64,000 bases of DNA. Source: a virus. Both the position numbers and the translations under genes were made by a program. Positions 24,588-33,090 of the stretch are shown in pieces. Each line of letters opens with the position of its first letter. Position 1 is the stretch's first letter. Below the pieces are notes generated by a model. The model ran no database searches and was not told the DNA's origin. It saw only the letters and a list, made by a program, of their open reading frames with translations. Location: IMG/VR virus record IMGVR_UViG_3300025133_000077, positions 1 through 64,000 of that record. One strand, 5' to 3'.

Positions 24588-26603
24588 ATGCTCCGACCTC
24601 CTGCAGAGTTCGTGGACACCCAGGAGAAGGCCGAGAAGGTCCTCCGTTACCTGATGAAGCACCGGCGCGTGGGCGTCGACACCGAGACCACCGGCCTCAA
24701 GATCCACCGGGACGTCGTCCTGTTCTGGGGCCTCGCGACGATGGATCGTCGCTTCTGCATTCTGGGGGACCTGCTCCCCTACTTCTCGCCGCTCTTCATG
24801 GCCAAGAACATCACCAAGGTGTTCACCAACGCCAAGTACGACCGGCACATCATCGCCAACTCCGGCGGCGGCCTCTTCCAGGGACGGATCGTCTGCACGC
24901 TGGTCCAGGACTGGCTGCTGGACGAGAACCGCCGGAGCCACGGCCTCAAGCAGTGCGTCAAGGATCACTTCGGCGACCCCATGCCGGCCTTCAAGGACGT
25001 GTTCGGCAAGGCCGTGCGCGCTGAGAACCAGGCCGGCGAGATGCTGGCGATGCTCCACTCCCCGATCCAAGAGGAACGGGACAAGGCCATCGAGTACACC
25101 AGCCGTGACCCCTGGGAGTCCCTGCGGCTCGCCAACCACCTGGAAGCGCAGCTCGAAGAGCAGGTGGTCGACGACGGCGGCTACAACCTGCTCCAGCACT
25201 ACTGGGACGTGGAGGAGCCCTTCGGCCAGGTGCTCTGGAACATGGAGCGCCGCGGGGTGATGATCAACTCCGACTACCTGGAGGAGATCGCCCCCGGCAT
25301 CGAGGAGCAGATCGACCTGATCGAGCGGAAGATGAACCGGGCTGCCGGCCGCGTCGTGAACCTCAAGTCCACGCCCCAGCTCCGCGAGCTCTTCTTCGAC
25401 CAGCTCGGGGTGATGCCCACCAAGTTCGGCAAGCCCCACGCCAAGACCGGCAAGGTCATGCCGTCCTGCGACAAGGAGATCTTGGCCGCCTGGGCGGAGG
25501 GAGACATCGGCTTCTGGGACGGCGAGCGGGAGATTCAGGGCGACGAGGAGGACGTGGCCTACGTCCAGGACCTCGCCGGCGCCTTGACCGAGCACCGCGG
25601 GCTGTCGAAGTTCCTGGGGACCTACGTGCACGGCATGGAGCCGTTCATCGATGAGAACTTCCGCATCCACGGGGTGATCAACCAGCACATCACGCGCACC
25701 GGGCGCATCTCGATGAGCAAGCCCAACCTCACCAACATCCCTCGCCTGGAGAACGACAAGTTCGGCATCCGCTACGCCTTCATCGCCGACGGAGGGCGCA
25801 CCCTGCTGGTGCGCGACTACGAGCAGCTCGAGATGCGGGTCATGGCCCACTTCTCCGGCGACAAGAACATGATCCAGACCATCCGCAGCGGGAAGGACAT
25901 GCACGCGTTCACCGTCGGTGAGATGCCGATGGGCTTCTCCTACGCCGAGGTGGTGGCGGCCAAGGCGAAGAAGGACGCCGGGCTCCCGCTGACGGCGCGG
26001 GAGAAGGAGGCGTGCACGAAGAGGACGGGCGCCAAGGCTGTGGGCTTCGGCCTCATCTACGGCATCGGGGAGGTGAAGCTCGGGCGTCAGCTCGGACTGC
26101 CCATCATCGTCCGCATCGACAAGAAGGGGAACAAGCGCGAGACCTGCCCCGAGGCGAAGAAGCTGATCGGCCACTACTTCGGGGTCTTCCCCGGAGCCAA
26201 GCGGTTCATCAAGGACACGCACAGCTGGACCCACAGCGAAGGCTACGTCCAGACCTACCTCGGCCGGTTCCGTCGGCTGCCCACGATCTTCTCCAGCAAC
26301 CGGCGGTTGTCGACTCAGGCCGAGCGCCAGTCGGTCAACTCCATCATCCAGGGGAGCGCGGCCGACATCGTGAAGATGGCGATGATCAAGTGCGAGAACG
26401 ACCCCGATCTGCAGGCCGTGGATGCGCGGATGCTGCTGCAGATCCACGACGAGCTGATGTTCAGCGTCCCCGACCACGACGACATCAAGTCCGACGTGGA
26501 CCGGAGGGTGCAGGAACACATGGAGAGCCCGTTCAACGAAGAGCTGGCCACGGCCCTGCCTACGTCGGGCGGCTACGCCGTGAGCTGGGGAGAAGCCAAG
26601 TAG
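24588..26603 (+). CDS. Family A DNA polymerase (PolA-type)
   Basis: 671 residues. The N-terminal 3'-5' exonuclease has VGVDTETTGLKI (DxE, ~29). Polymerase motifs: A RDYEQLEMRVMAHFSGD (~410), B RTGAKAVGFGLIYG (~477), C LLQIHDELMFSV (~615). There is no 5'-3' exonuclease domain, as in T7-type and many phage polymerases. GGAG stands 8 nt upstream of the ATG 24588. It should be the replicative polymerase acting with the helicase, primase and SSB candidate. It is followed after a 36-nt AT-richer gap by an HNH endonuclease. Confidence 0.95.
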   Translation: MLRPPAEFVDTQEKAEKVLRYLMKHRRVGVDTETTGLKIHRDVVLFWGLATMDRRFCILGDLLPYFSPLFMAKNITKVFTNAKYDRHIIANSGGGLFQGRIVCTLVQDWLLDENRRSHGLKQCVKDHFGDPMPAFKDVFGKAVRAENQAGEMLAMLHSPIQEERDKAIEYTSRDPWESLRLANHLEAQLEEQVVDDGGYNLLQHYWDVEEPFGQVLWNMERRGVMINSDYLEEIAPGIEEQIDLIERKMNRAAGRVVNLKSTPQLRELFFDQLGVMPTKFGKPHAKTGKVMPSCDKEILAAWAEGDIGFWDGEREIQGDEEDVAYVQDLAGALTEHRGLSKFLGTYVHGMEPFIDENFRIHGVINQHITRTGRISMSKPNLTNIPRLENDKFGIRYAFIADGGRTLLVRDYEQLEMRVMAHFSGDKNMIQTIRSGKDMHAFTVGEMPMGFSYAEVVAAKAKKDAGLPLTAREKEACTKRTGAKAVGFGLIYGIGEVKLGRQLGLPIIVRIDKKGNKRETCPEAKKLIGHYFGVFPGAKRFIKDTHSWTHSEGYVQTYLGRFRRLPTIFSSNRRLSTQAERQSVNSIIQGSAADIVKMAMIKCENDPDLQAVDARMLLQIHDELMFSVPDHDDIKSDVDRRVQEHMESPFNEELATALPTSGGYAVSWGEAK

Positions 26604-26627
26604 AAAATAACTCATTTCGGATTGGGG

Positions 26628-26633
26628 TATGCT
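26628..26633 (+). promoter_or_regulatory. Leaderless -10 box (TATGCT) of the HNH gene
   Basis: TATGCT ends 7 nt before the ATG at 26640 (spacer GGCGCC), the geometry of a leaderless transcript that starts on the A of ATG. It lies in a short AT-rich gap (26600-26630) with no good -35 box and no ribosome site. The same TAYGMT-N6-RTG layout is found at 48257 and 63243. Confidence 0.5.
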
Positions 26634-26639
26634 GGCGCC

Positions 26640-27209
26640 ATGAAGAGATTCTCGGACCGTTTGAAGGAGAAGGGCGTCGTAATGCGCCCCGCCAGCGTCC
26701 CCAACCCCATCGTGCGCTCCGAGGAAGGCGTGTGGGTGATCGTAGAGGCCCGGGACAGGTCAGAGCGCTGCCGCTTCCTCGTAGACGAGGACGTCTATGC
26801 CGCGCTGGTGGCTCCCCACAGGTGGAACGTGGGGGGCGTAGAGCGCAACCGCGTCTACCACTCGGGGCGCACGCCCTCCGGCAACTCCACGGTGCTGCTG
26901 GCAAGGTTCATCTTCGACCCGCCCGCAGACCGCGAGGTCGACCACATCAACGGTGATCCCCTGGACAATCGCTACGAGAACCTGCGGGTCGCGACCCGCA
27001 AGCAGAACGAGGAGAACCGCCATGTGTCGCGGGGCAAGAGCAAGTACCGCGGCGTGCACCCCTGCAAGCAGACGGGACGATGGAGGGCCCAGGTGACCCA
27101 CAACTACACGGCGCACAAGAGCCCTCGCTTCGACACCGAGGAAGAGGCTCGTGCATGGGCAGTCGCAAAGCGGGACGAGCTGTTCACCCACCACCGGCAG
27201 TCCTCATGA
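26640..27209 (+). CDS. HNH homing endonuclease with AP2 domain
   Basis: 189 residues. The HNH core is VDHINGDPLDNRYENLRVAT (~101-120), with DH, the catalytic His and the Asn. An AP2-type DNA-binding domain follows (KYRGVHPCKQTGRWRAQV, ~135-152). This HNH-AP2 order is typical of free-standing phage homing endonucleases. It sits directly after the DNA polymerase, a favoured target for such mobile genes, and has its own leaderless-type promoter; both suggest a later insertion. It would cut unoccupied alleles of related phages. Confidence 0.9.
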   Translation: MKRFSDRLKEKGVVMRPASVPNPIVRSEEGVWVIVEARDRSERCRFLVDEDVYAALVAPHRWNVGGVERNRVYHSGRTPSGNSTVLLARFIFDPPADREVDHINGDPLDNRYENLRVATRKQNEENRHVSRGKSKYRGVHPCKQTGRWRAQVTHNYTAHKSPRFDTEEEARAWAVAKRDELFTHHRQSS

Positions 27210-27538
27210 CCGAGCCCCTCATCAAGTGGCAGAGCTGGGAGGTCGTCGGTGTGGAGGTCTTCCTCTGGGCCGACGACCTCCCGGAACACACCAACCCGCT
27301 CACGGACCTCCCCACCATCACCGAGGAGGAGGGCATCAAGGAGGGCGACTACGTCATCGTCGGGAGCATCCTCGGGTGGGTCAAGGCGAGGATCTACAGC
27401 GGGGAGGGGAGCCTGTACGCCAAGAGCGACACCGGCTCCATGATGTACTTCCTGGAGTTCGCCAAGGACGCTCGAAAGTGCTGGGTCTGCATCGGCTCCG
27501 GCAACCTCGCGGCCATCAAGAAGCTGGAGCTGAAGTGA
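27206..27538 (+). CDS. Hypothetical protein after the HNH gene
   Basis: 110 residues; ATG 27206 overlaps the HNH stop. Beta-rich pattern (WEVVGVEVFLWADDLPEH, GDYVIVGSILGWVKARIYS) with one CWVC pair near the C-terminus. No family recognised. It overlaps the HU gene start by 4 bases. Confidence 0.6.
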   Translation: MTEPLIKWQSWEVVGVEVFLWADDLPEHTNPLTDLPTITEEEGIKEGDYVIVGSILGWVKARIYSGEGSLYAKSDTGSMMYFLEFAKDARKCWVCIGSGNLAAIKKLELK

Positions 27539-27828
27539 CGAAGACGGAGCTGATCGAGAGGGTCGCCGAGAACCTGGACATGGGGGGCAACAAAGCCCTG
27601 AAGAAGGGCCTAGTGGCCGACGTTCTGGGGTGTATACTCGACGAGGTCGAGGGCGCGATGCGGGACAAGATCGAAGTGAAGATCGAGGGCTTCGGCACCC
27701 TGAAGCCCGTGTTCCACGCAGAGCGCTCACAGCACAACATCCAGACAGGCAGGACGGTCGTCCGAGAGGCTGGCTACAGCCTCCGCTTCCGTCCCGCCAA
27801 GCGCCTCAAGCAGGCGTTGAAGGAGTGA
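27535..27828 (+). CDS. HU/IHF-family DNA-binding protein
   Basis: 97 residues from GTG 27535. The helical N-terminus (TKTELIERVAENLD) and the arm region IEGFGTLKPVFHAERSQHNI, with TGRTVVREAGYSLRFRPAK, match HU/IHF (GFGxF ... NPQTG...F.pgK.lk). Length is normal for the family. It would bend or compact phage DNA, or assist replication or recombination. A GTGA overlap couples it to the preceding gene. Confidence 0.88.
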   Translation: MTKTELIERVAENLDMGGNKALKKGLVADVLGCILDEVEGAMRDKIEVKIEGFGTLKPVFHAERSQHNIQTGRTVVREAGYSLRFRPAKRLKQALKE

Positions 27829-27830
27829 TC

Positions 27831-28004
27831 GTGGAGAAGTACGGCGTCGTGACCGAGAAGCCCAAGCCCGGCGAGAAGACCGCGGCCCGCAACGACCAGG
27901 AGAGGCGCGGCTCGAACGTGCCCATCTCCGACTCCCAGGGCACGAAGCCCTGGGAACCCAAGAGCCCTCCGCCGCTGAAGAAGCCGGCGACCCCCAACAA
28001 GTAG
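27831..28004 (+). CDS. Small Pro/Lys-rich hypothetical protein
   Basis: 57 residues from GTG 27831 (AAGGAG 5 nt upstream); a GTG at 27825 overlapping the HU stop is possible. Composition is Pro, Lys and Gly (EKPKPGEK, KSPPPLKKPATPNK), so mostly disordered. No function assigned. Confidence 0.45.
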   Translation: MEKYGVVTEKPKPGEKTAARNDQERRGSNVPISDSQGTKPWEPKSPPPLKKPATPNK

Positions 28005-28030
28005 ACCTCCTCTCCTGAGGAGCCAGAGAC

Positions 28031-28049
28031 GGGCCTGTGACGCAGGCTC
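28031..28049 (+). terminator. Weak hairpin upstream of recA
   Basis: GGGCCTG, loop TGACG, CAGGCTC: a 7-bp stem with one G-U pair (8 with C28030-G28050) in the 58-nt gap before recA. There is no T tract. It may be a weak terminator, an RNA-stability element or chance. Confidence 0.3.
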
Positions 28050-28062
28050 GAAGGAACCCCCT

Positions 28063-29274
28063 ATGGCCAAACGAAAGACCGCGACCCGCGGCCCCACCCG
28101 CAAGGAGCGCCTCGAGGCGTTCGAGAAGCACGTCGGCAAGGAGTACAAGGGCAAGGGCCTGCTGATGAACGGGGACGAGTACGAGGCGCCCTTCATGGTG
28201 CGCCGGATCCCCACCGGCATCCTGGAGCTCGACCTCGCCCTGAACGGCGGCTTCCCCTGTGGCGGCGTCTCCGAGATCATCGGAGCCGAGTCCTCGGGCA
28301 AGACCACCCTGCTCAACCAGGTGTTCCGGTACCAGCAGCAGATCCTCGGTGACGAGGCCGCCCTCGCCATCGGCATGACCGAGCAGCCCTTCGACAGAGG
28401 CCACGCCAAGTTCAACTGCGGCGTCGACGTCGCCATCCACCCGAAGGAGATCGACGCCATCGAGGCCACGCTGAAGCGGAAGCTCACCAAGGAGGAACGG
28501 ACCGCGCTGGGCAGCCAGACGGGCTACTTCAAGGAGCTGGTCGCCGGCACCGTCGAAGCGCTGTACGACATGCTCCTCGACGCCGTCGCGTCCAAGGCGT
28601 TCCACGTCATCGGCCTGGACTCCTGGGGCTCCATCCTCACCGAGGCGGAGCACGACTCCACCATGCAGGACAAGAAGTACGCCGGCGGCGGCGGGGCCAG
28701 CGTCAACGCCTCCTGGGCTCGGCGCCTCTCCCCCGAGTTCGTCATCCCCAAGGACGGGGAGCGCAACTACACCGCGCTGATCGGGATCAACCAGTACCGC
28801 GTGAAGATGAACGCCAACCCCAAGGCCGGGGCCATGAAGCAGATGAGCGTGCAGGGCGGCTACGCCCTCAAGCACATCAAGCTGGTCTCGATCTTCCTGG
28901 AGTCGTTCGATCTCACCGAGGAGGTCCGCGGCCGGCGCACCACCGTCGGCAAGCGCGTCAAGTGGACCGTGATGAAGGGGAAGGCCGGCTGCCACGACGG
29001 ACACAAGGGCGAGTACGAGATCCGCTACGGCCTCGGCATCGATGTGCTCCGCGAGCACCTGATGGCGGGCCTGCTCCGCGGGGTCGTGGCCAACAAGGGG
29101 GCCTGGTACTACCTGCTGGACCCTGATGACGGCACGGAGGTCTTGAAGGCCTGCGGCAAGGACGCCTTCCTCGACCTGCTCAAGAACGAAGACGGAGCCC
29201 TGGAGTGGCTCCGCGACGCCGTCATCGACTACGAGGTCCGCGAGAACGGCGCCTCCTTCATCCCACCTCGATGA
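28063..29274 (+). CDS. recA: RecA-like recombinase
   Basis: 403 residues. Walker A GAESSGKT (~74-81), Walker B HVIGLDSWGSI (~179-189), a Gly-rich loop followed by NASWARRLS, and INQYRVKMNANPK around the L1/L2 region. It is in the size range of RecA/UvsX proteins but lacks an obvious C-terminal acidic tail. It would form filaments on single-stranded DNA and pair strands for recombination-dependent replication. The surrounding genes (nucleases, resolvases, UvsY-like protein) fit this role. The gene ends by ATGA overlap. Confidence 0.93.
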   Translation: MAKRKTATRGPTRKERLEAFEKHVGKEYKGKGLLMNGDEYEAPFMVRRIPTGILELDLALNGGFPCGGVSEIIGAESSGKTTLLNQVFRYQQQILGDEAALAIGMTEQPFDRGHAKFNCGVDVAIHPKEIDAIEATLKRKLTKEERTALGSQTGYFKELVAGTVEALYDMLLDAVASKAFHVIGLDSWGSILTEAEHDSTMQDKKYAGGGGASVNASWARRLSPEFVIPKDGERNYTALIGINQYRVKMNANPKAGAMKQMSVQGGYALKHIKLVSIFLESFDLTEEVRGRRTTVGKRVKWTVMKGKAGCHDGHKGEYEIRYGLGIDVLREHLMAGLLRGVVANKGAWYYLLDPDDGTEVLKACGKDAFLDLLKNEDGALEWLRDAVIDYEVRENGASFIPPR

Positions 29275-29483
29275 TCCTCGCTGCTGTAGCGATCATCTCT
29301 GTCTCTGCCGTGATCGGGTTCCTTCTCGGAACCCACCTGCTCGGTCAGCGACGGCGCAGGGTGCCCCTCAACGACAGCGGCTACGGAAGGCCCTGCCCTG
29401 TCTGCGGGGCGGGGCCTACCACTCTGTGCCGCGAAGACGGCGCCACGCTCCTGTGGGAGATGCACGAGAGGAGAGCAGGATGA
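29271..29483 (+). CDS. Small membrane protein with Cys motif
   Basis: 70 residues. One N-terminal membrane segment (ILAAVAIISVSAVIGFLLG, ~2-20), a basic stretch (QRRRR), then CPVCGAGPTTLC, a half zinc ribbon. The ATG at 29271 overlaps the recA stop. Function unknown. Confidence 0.6.
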   Translation: MILAAVAIISVSAVIGFLLGTHLLGQRRRRVPLNDSGYGRPCPVCGAGPTTLCREDGATLLWEMHERRAG

Positions 29484-29911
29484 GGCTCTACTTGCGAGTC
29501 GCCGGAGGAGACTGGTTCTCTGGCTTCGCCGTAGTCGACATCGGCGCGGAGTACCTCAACACGCTTCGGCGCCGGCTGCAGCGCATCCAGCAGATGCACG
29601 AGCAGGACTCCGAGGCGTACCGGCACGTCTACTGGGACGGCTCCCCCGACATCTTCGAGGGAGACCCCTTCGAGGGCCAAGCGCCGCAGGCACAGGCCGA
29701 GCTGCAGATGAACTGCGTCGACGCCTACGGAGGCGTCTACTGGAAGTGGGTCATCAAGCACACCAATCGCGATCTGTACACCGAGATCCTGAAGCTGCCC
29801 CAGATCGAAGAGGCCCTGGCCGACGGAGGGTTCTGGGTCAGCCCGGAGCTGCAAGATCTGTGGCTGGAAGACGGGATAAGCGAGGCAACACCCACCATGG
29901 AGAAGCACTGA
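29480..29911 (+). CDS. Hypothetical protein (143 aa)
   Basis: Starts at ATG 29480, overlapping the previous stop. Mixed alpha/beta with a helical segment (YLNTLRRRLQRIQQMHEQD) and several Trp (YWKWV, LWLED). No family recognised. It ends on the start of the HAD phosphatase gene (TGATG). Confidence 0.6.
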   Translation: MRLYLRVAGGDWFSGFAVVDIGAEYLNTLRRRLQRIQQMHEQDSEAYRHVYWDGSPDIFEGDPFEGQAPQAQAELQMNCVDAYGGVYWKWVIKHTNRDLYTEILKLPQIEEALADGGFWVSPELQDLWLEDGISEATPTMEKH

Positions 29912-30441
29912 TGCACCCGATCACCAACACGGACCTGCTGGTCCTTGACCTCGACCAGACGGTCCGAGGGAACGCTGTCGCCAACTGGCGCCCGCCCAAC
30001 GACACCGGCGAGCAGTTCATCTACCCCGGCGTCGCTCAGGTCCTCGCGACCTACGTGGACTCCGGCGTCACGGTGAAGTTCGCCACCAACCAGGGCGGCA
30101 TCGAGGCGGGGCACATCACCCGCATGAAGACCGAGGAGATCCTGGAGGAGACGATGGATCTCCTCAACAAGGAGATCGGTCGGGAGATCTTCGACCTCGA
30201 CGACGTGGCGTACTGCCCCGCCGTCAACCGCAACCACCCCAACCGGAAGCCCAACCCCGGCATGCTCGACGGCTGGGCCAAGTACGAAGGGATCGGGAAA
30301 TCCGATGAGGCGCGGCTGCGGTGCACGTACATCGGGGACCGCAACTCCGACCAGCAGGCCGCCCACAACGCGGGGTTCGAGTTCATGTGGGCCTGGGACT
30401 TCTTCGAGAACGTCCCCGAGCGCCCGGAGAACAAGCGATGA
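29911..30441 (+). CDS. HAD-superfamily phosphatase (PNK 3'-phosphatase-like)
   Basis: 176 residues. HAD motifs: I LLVLDLDQTVRG (~9-20, DxDxT), II KFATNQGGI (T in TNQ), III RKPNPGM (Lys), IV YIGDRNSDQQAAHNAG (GDxxxD). The TNQGGI and KPNPGM forms are shared with the 3'-phosphatase of polynucleotide kinases and with histidinol phosphatases. A DNA or RNA 3'-end repair role is likely in this block of recombination genes; no kinase domain is attached. Confidence 0.82.
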   Translation: MHPITNTDLLVLDLDQTVRGNAVANWRPPNDTGEQFIYPGVAQVLATYVDSGVTVKFATNQGGIEAGHITRMKTEEILEETMDLLNKEIGREIFDLDDVAYCPAVNRNHPNRKPNPGMLDGWAKYEGIGKSDEARLRCTYIGDRNSDQQAAHNAGFEFMWAWDFFENVPERPENKR

Positions 30442-30623
30442 GCACCCTGACGGTGAGCTTCAAGACGCCGGACGCCTTGGATGACGCCCTGGAGGGCCTG
30501 GAAGAGGGCTCCCTGGAACGAGAGAAGGCCGAGGCAGTGGCCGAGATCTTCATCAAGTACGGGGAGTACGTCACCATCGAGATCGACGTCGAGGCCAGCA
30601 CCGCACGGGTGGTGAGGGCGTGA
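30438..30623 (+). CDS. Small hypothetical protein (61 aa)
   Basis: Alpha-beta protein: FKTPDALDDALEGLEE, then a helix and EYVTIEIDVEASTARVVRA. The ATG overlaps the HAD gene stop and its own stop overlaps the next GTG. No family recognised. Confidence 0.55.
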   Translation: MSTLTVSFKTPDALDDALEGLEEGSLEREKAEAVAEIFIKYGEYVTIEIDVEASTARVVRA

Positions 30624-31120
30624 AGGACTGCCCCAGCTGCGGGTCGAACTCCTGGAAGCCCTTCTTGGGGCAGGACCGCAAGCTCCAGTGCCGGAGCTGC
30701 GAGAGGGTCTTCCCCAAGAAGGATCTGAAGACCAAGGAGAAGAAGCGCAGCCACGGGCGAGGAGCAGCCAGGCAGCGGATCCGCCGGAGCAGGAACAACG
30801 AGTTCCGGCGGGCCGCTGCCATCGGCGGGGAAGTCACCCCTGGTTCCGGCAACCGAGGAGCCTTGTCCGTGGGCGCCGACGTGTTCCTGAAATCTGTCCT
30901 CCGCGAGGAGGATAAGGAGACCGAGGCCTCGAGCTACTCGATCAAGTTCGCCGAGCTGATGAAGGTCGAGCGGCAGGCCAAGGCGAATGGCGAGCTCCCC
31001 GCTCTGCGGTTCATGTTCCTTAGGGATCGCCAGCGGCATCCCTACATCGTGCTGCGCGAAGAAGACTTCGATCAGCTGCTGACTCTGCTTAGGAGAGAAG
31101 TTGAAGATCCACACTCTTGA
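30620..31120 (+). CDS. Zinc-ribbon protein with Holliday-resolvase-like C-terminus
   Basis: 166 residues from GTG 30620. An N-terminal ribbon (CPSCG, CRSCE, residues ~4-28), a basic linker, and a C-terminal ~90 residues with ASSYSIKFAELMKVERQA and ALRFMF..YIVL resembling small PD-(D/E)XK resolvases. The catalytic pair is not clearly in place, so the enzyme could be diverged. It would bind or cut DNA junctions. The next gene starts at a TTG inside it. Confidence 0.5.
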   Translation: MKDCPSCGSNSWKPFLGQDRKLQCRSCERVFPKKDLKTKEKKRSHGRGAARQRIRRSRNNEFRRAAAIGGEVTPGSGNRGALSVGADVFLKSVLREEDKETEASSYSIKFAELMKVERQAKANGELPALRFMFLRDRQRHPYIVLREEDFDQLLTLLRREVEDPHS

Positions 31121-31931
31121 CGACCTGAAGAGGGCGGGCGAAGCCGTGGCGATGGGGGTCTTCAAGACCTTCTCGTTCCGCAACGACCTGCTCAAGTACA
31201 TGCGGGAGCACCGCAACCGGCGGAGCGGGGACCGGACGACCAAGGAGTTCTTCTGCCACCCCTGTGAGGGCACGGGAACCCTCAAGGAGCGCCCGCGCTC
31301 CGTCGACGTGCTGCACCCGTCCAGCTTCGGTCCCTACGGCTGCCACCAGCGGCTCTGGTACGACTTGCACGGCGTCATCGAGGAGGTCAGCTGCTTCGAC
31401 CCGGAGCTGCTGCTCATCTTCGATGTGGGCCACTCCCTGCACGGGATGCTGCAGACCTACGCCCACCGGATGTACGGGGACGCCTTCGAGGACGAGGTGC
31501 GGACGAAGGACAGGCTCGGGCTGATCAGCGGCTCCACGGACGGCCTCTGGACCTTCCCGAGGATGCGGATCATCTGGGAGATCAAGACCATCAACCGGAA
31601 GGGGTTCGAGGGCCTGTCCAAGCCGAAGCCGGAGCACATCTGGCAGGCGATGACCTACGCCCGCCTGAACAACGTCCCCTTCATCCTCTTCACCTACATC
31701 TGCAAGGACAACTCCCAGATCGTCGAGTACTACGTCCTCTACGACGAGGAGATCTGGCAGAAGGTCAACGCCTTCATCACCGCCGTCATCGAGTGCGACT
31801 CGGATGACGGACCTGGCGCGACCACCGCCCTGGGCAAGCCGGTGAACAAGTTCGCCTGCAAGAGCTGCGGCTACCGCAGCGAATGCGTCGTCAGCAAGTA
31901 CCAGCCGCCGAGGAGGAGGAAGCAGCGATGA
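31101..31931 (+). CDS. Cas4/RecB-like PD-(D/E)XK nuclease
   Basis: 276 residues. Motifs: FDVGHSLHGMLQTY (~113), GSTDGLW then IIWEIKTIN (ExK, ~155), and PEHIWQAMTYARL (~175-187, QxxxY). Cysteines near the start (CHPCEG) and end (CKSCGYRSEC) could bind a 4Fe-4S cluster as in Cas4 and AddB-type nucleases. The start is a TTG at 31101 with AGGAG 5 nt upstream. It probably resects DNA ends for RecA. Confidence 0.82.
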   Translation: MKIHTLDDLKRAGEAVAMGVFKTFSFRNDLLKYMREHRNRRSGDRTTKEFFCHPCEGTGTLKERPRSVDVLHPSSFGPYGCHQRLWYDLHGVIEEVSCFDPELLLIFDVGHSLHGMLQTYAHRMYGDAFEDEVRTKDRLGLISGSTDGLWTFPRMRIIWEIKTINRKGFEGLSKPKPEHIWQAMTYARLNNVPFILFTYICKDNSQIVEYYVLYDEEIWQKVNAFITAVIECDSDDGPGATTALGKPVNKFACKSCGYRSECVVSKYQPPRRRKQR

Positions 31932-32506
31932 CCGGACGAAGCCGCGGGCGCCGTCGCCTGAAGGCGGACATGGAAGAGAAGCACGAGAAGGCCGCCGAGC
32001 TGTACGCGAAGGCGTACGACGAGGGGGTGGAGGAGCTCATGGGCAAGGGAGTGGATCTGTCCGTGGAGCCGCCCGAGCTGGACTTCGACGGCTCCATCCC
32101 CACCAACCTGCCCGACCTGGACTCCCGAGAGCTGGGAGACCTGCTGGGCCAGTGCACCGAGTGGTTCAACTACGTCTCGCGGCTGATGGCTCTCGTCGAC
32201 GCCCGCAAGACCACCCTGGAGCAGGCGCTCAAGGCCGCGGAGGCCGAGGTCCGCCGAGAGCTGACGCGTGACGCAGAGACCAAGAAGTACGAGAAGGACG
32301 ACGCCGTCCGCCTCGACGTCCGGGTGGTCAGCCTGCGCTACGAGTTCCTGCGGGCCGAGGTCCAGCACATCCTGCTGTACCGCAGCATCGTCCCCACATC
32401 GGAGAAGGCGTACGCCGCCGTCAGCCGAGAGGTGAGCCGTCGGGACCAGGAGCAGCACCAGCACAACCGCACGGGCGCCGTGGGGCGGCGCAGGAAGGGA
32501 CGCTGA
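31928..32506 (+). CDS. Helical protein, UvsY-like recombination mediator candidate
   Basis: 192 residues, entirely helical and charged after a basic start (RSRGRRRLKAD). The central and C-terminal part (QALKAAEAEVRRELTRDAETKKYEKDDA, then RLDVRVVSLRYEFLRAEVQHIL) resembles the heptad pattern of T4 UvsY, including the KYEK stretch, by eye only. UvsY loads UvsX onto ssDNA covered by gp32. The context (RecA, nuclease, resolvase) supports this, but the match is weak and another DNA-binding helix bundle is possible. The ATG overlaps the nuclease stop. Confidence 0.4.
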   Translation: MTGRSRGRRRLKADMEEKHEKAAELYAKAYDEGVEELMGKGVDLSVEPPELDFDGSIPTNLPDLDSRELGDLLGQCTEWFNYVSRLMALVDARKTTLEQALKAAEAEVRRELTRDAETKKYEKDDAVRLDVRVVSLRYEFLRAEVQHILLYRSIVPTSEKAYAAVSREVSRRDQEQHQHNRTGAVGRRRKGR

Positions 32507-33090
32507 TGCCCGAGCTGCTGGTCGTCTACCCCGAGCTCCCCCTGACATCGAACCACGCCTACGCCACGGTGCGCGGAGACATGCGCGTGCTCAAGACGGA
32601 GGGGAAGCGGTGGAAGCGAAAGTTCCACGACTTCCTGTGGGAGAAGTATGGAGTGGCCCTGGACGAGCTGCTTACGTCTGCCGGCGACACCCAATGGTTG
32701 CTGGTCTCCTACCACTTCTTCTTCCCCTCCCTCGTGAACGCGGCCTTCATGGAGCGGCACAAGACCTCCCTGCCGGAGAGGCCGGGGAAGCGGGGGAAGA
32801 AGAAGATCACCCTGCCTGCTCAAGTGAAGGGGGAGCGGAAGACCCAGGTGCGCTTCAAGAAGCTCGACGCGAGCAACCGCCTGAAGCTCGTCGAGGACGC
32901 CCTGTCCGAGTCCCTCGACTTCGACGACAGCCGATTCCAGCTGGGGCCCGTGCTCAAGTACATGGACCCCGACAACCCGCGAACCGAGCTGCTGATTGAA
33001 GTCGTCGATCCGGTCGACTTCGGTGTTCCAGAGGAGTACGTTCGTGATCCCTCAAGTGCCGTGCCCGGCTCACGGCACGTTCGCCGATAG
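32506..33090 (+). CDS. RusA-family Holliday junction resolvase
   Basis: 194 residues. The RusA signature is LDASNRLKLVEDALSESLDFDDSRF (~125-149): an Asp, DALS and DDS that match the D-x-DN-K...DAL...DD pattern of the metal-binding site. A basic RFKK precedes it. The C-terminus (~40 residues) is extra. It would resolve branched DNA before packaging. TGATG overlap with the previous gene. Confidence 0.8.
   Translation: MPELLVVYPELPLTSNHAYATVRGDMRVLKTEGKRWKRKFHDFLWEKYGVALDELLTSAGDTQWLLVSYHFFFPSLVNAAFMERHKTSLPERPGKRGKKKITLPAQVKGERKTQVRFKKLDASNRLKLVEDALSESLDFDDSRFQLGPVLKYMDPDNPRTELLIEVVDPVDFGVPEEYVRDPSSAVPGSRHVRR

Noticed and set aside
24537-26615. Long minus-strand frame opposite the DNA polymerase
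   Set aside because: All DNA polymerase motifs are on the plus strand and the minus frame has shadow composition.
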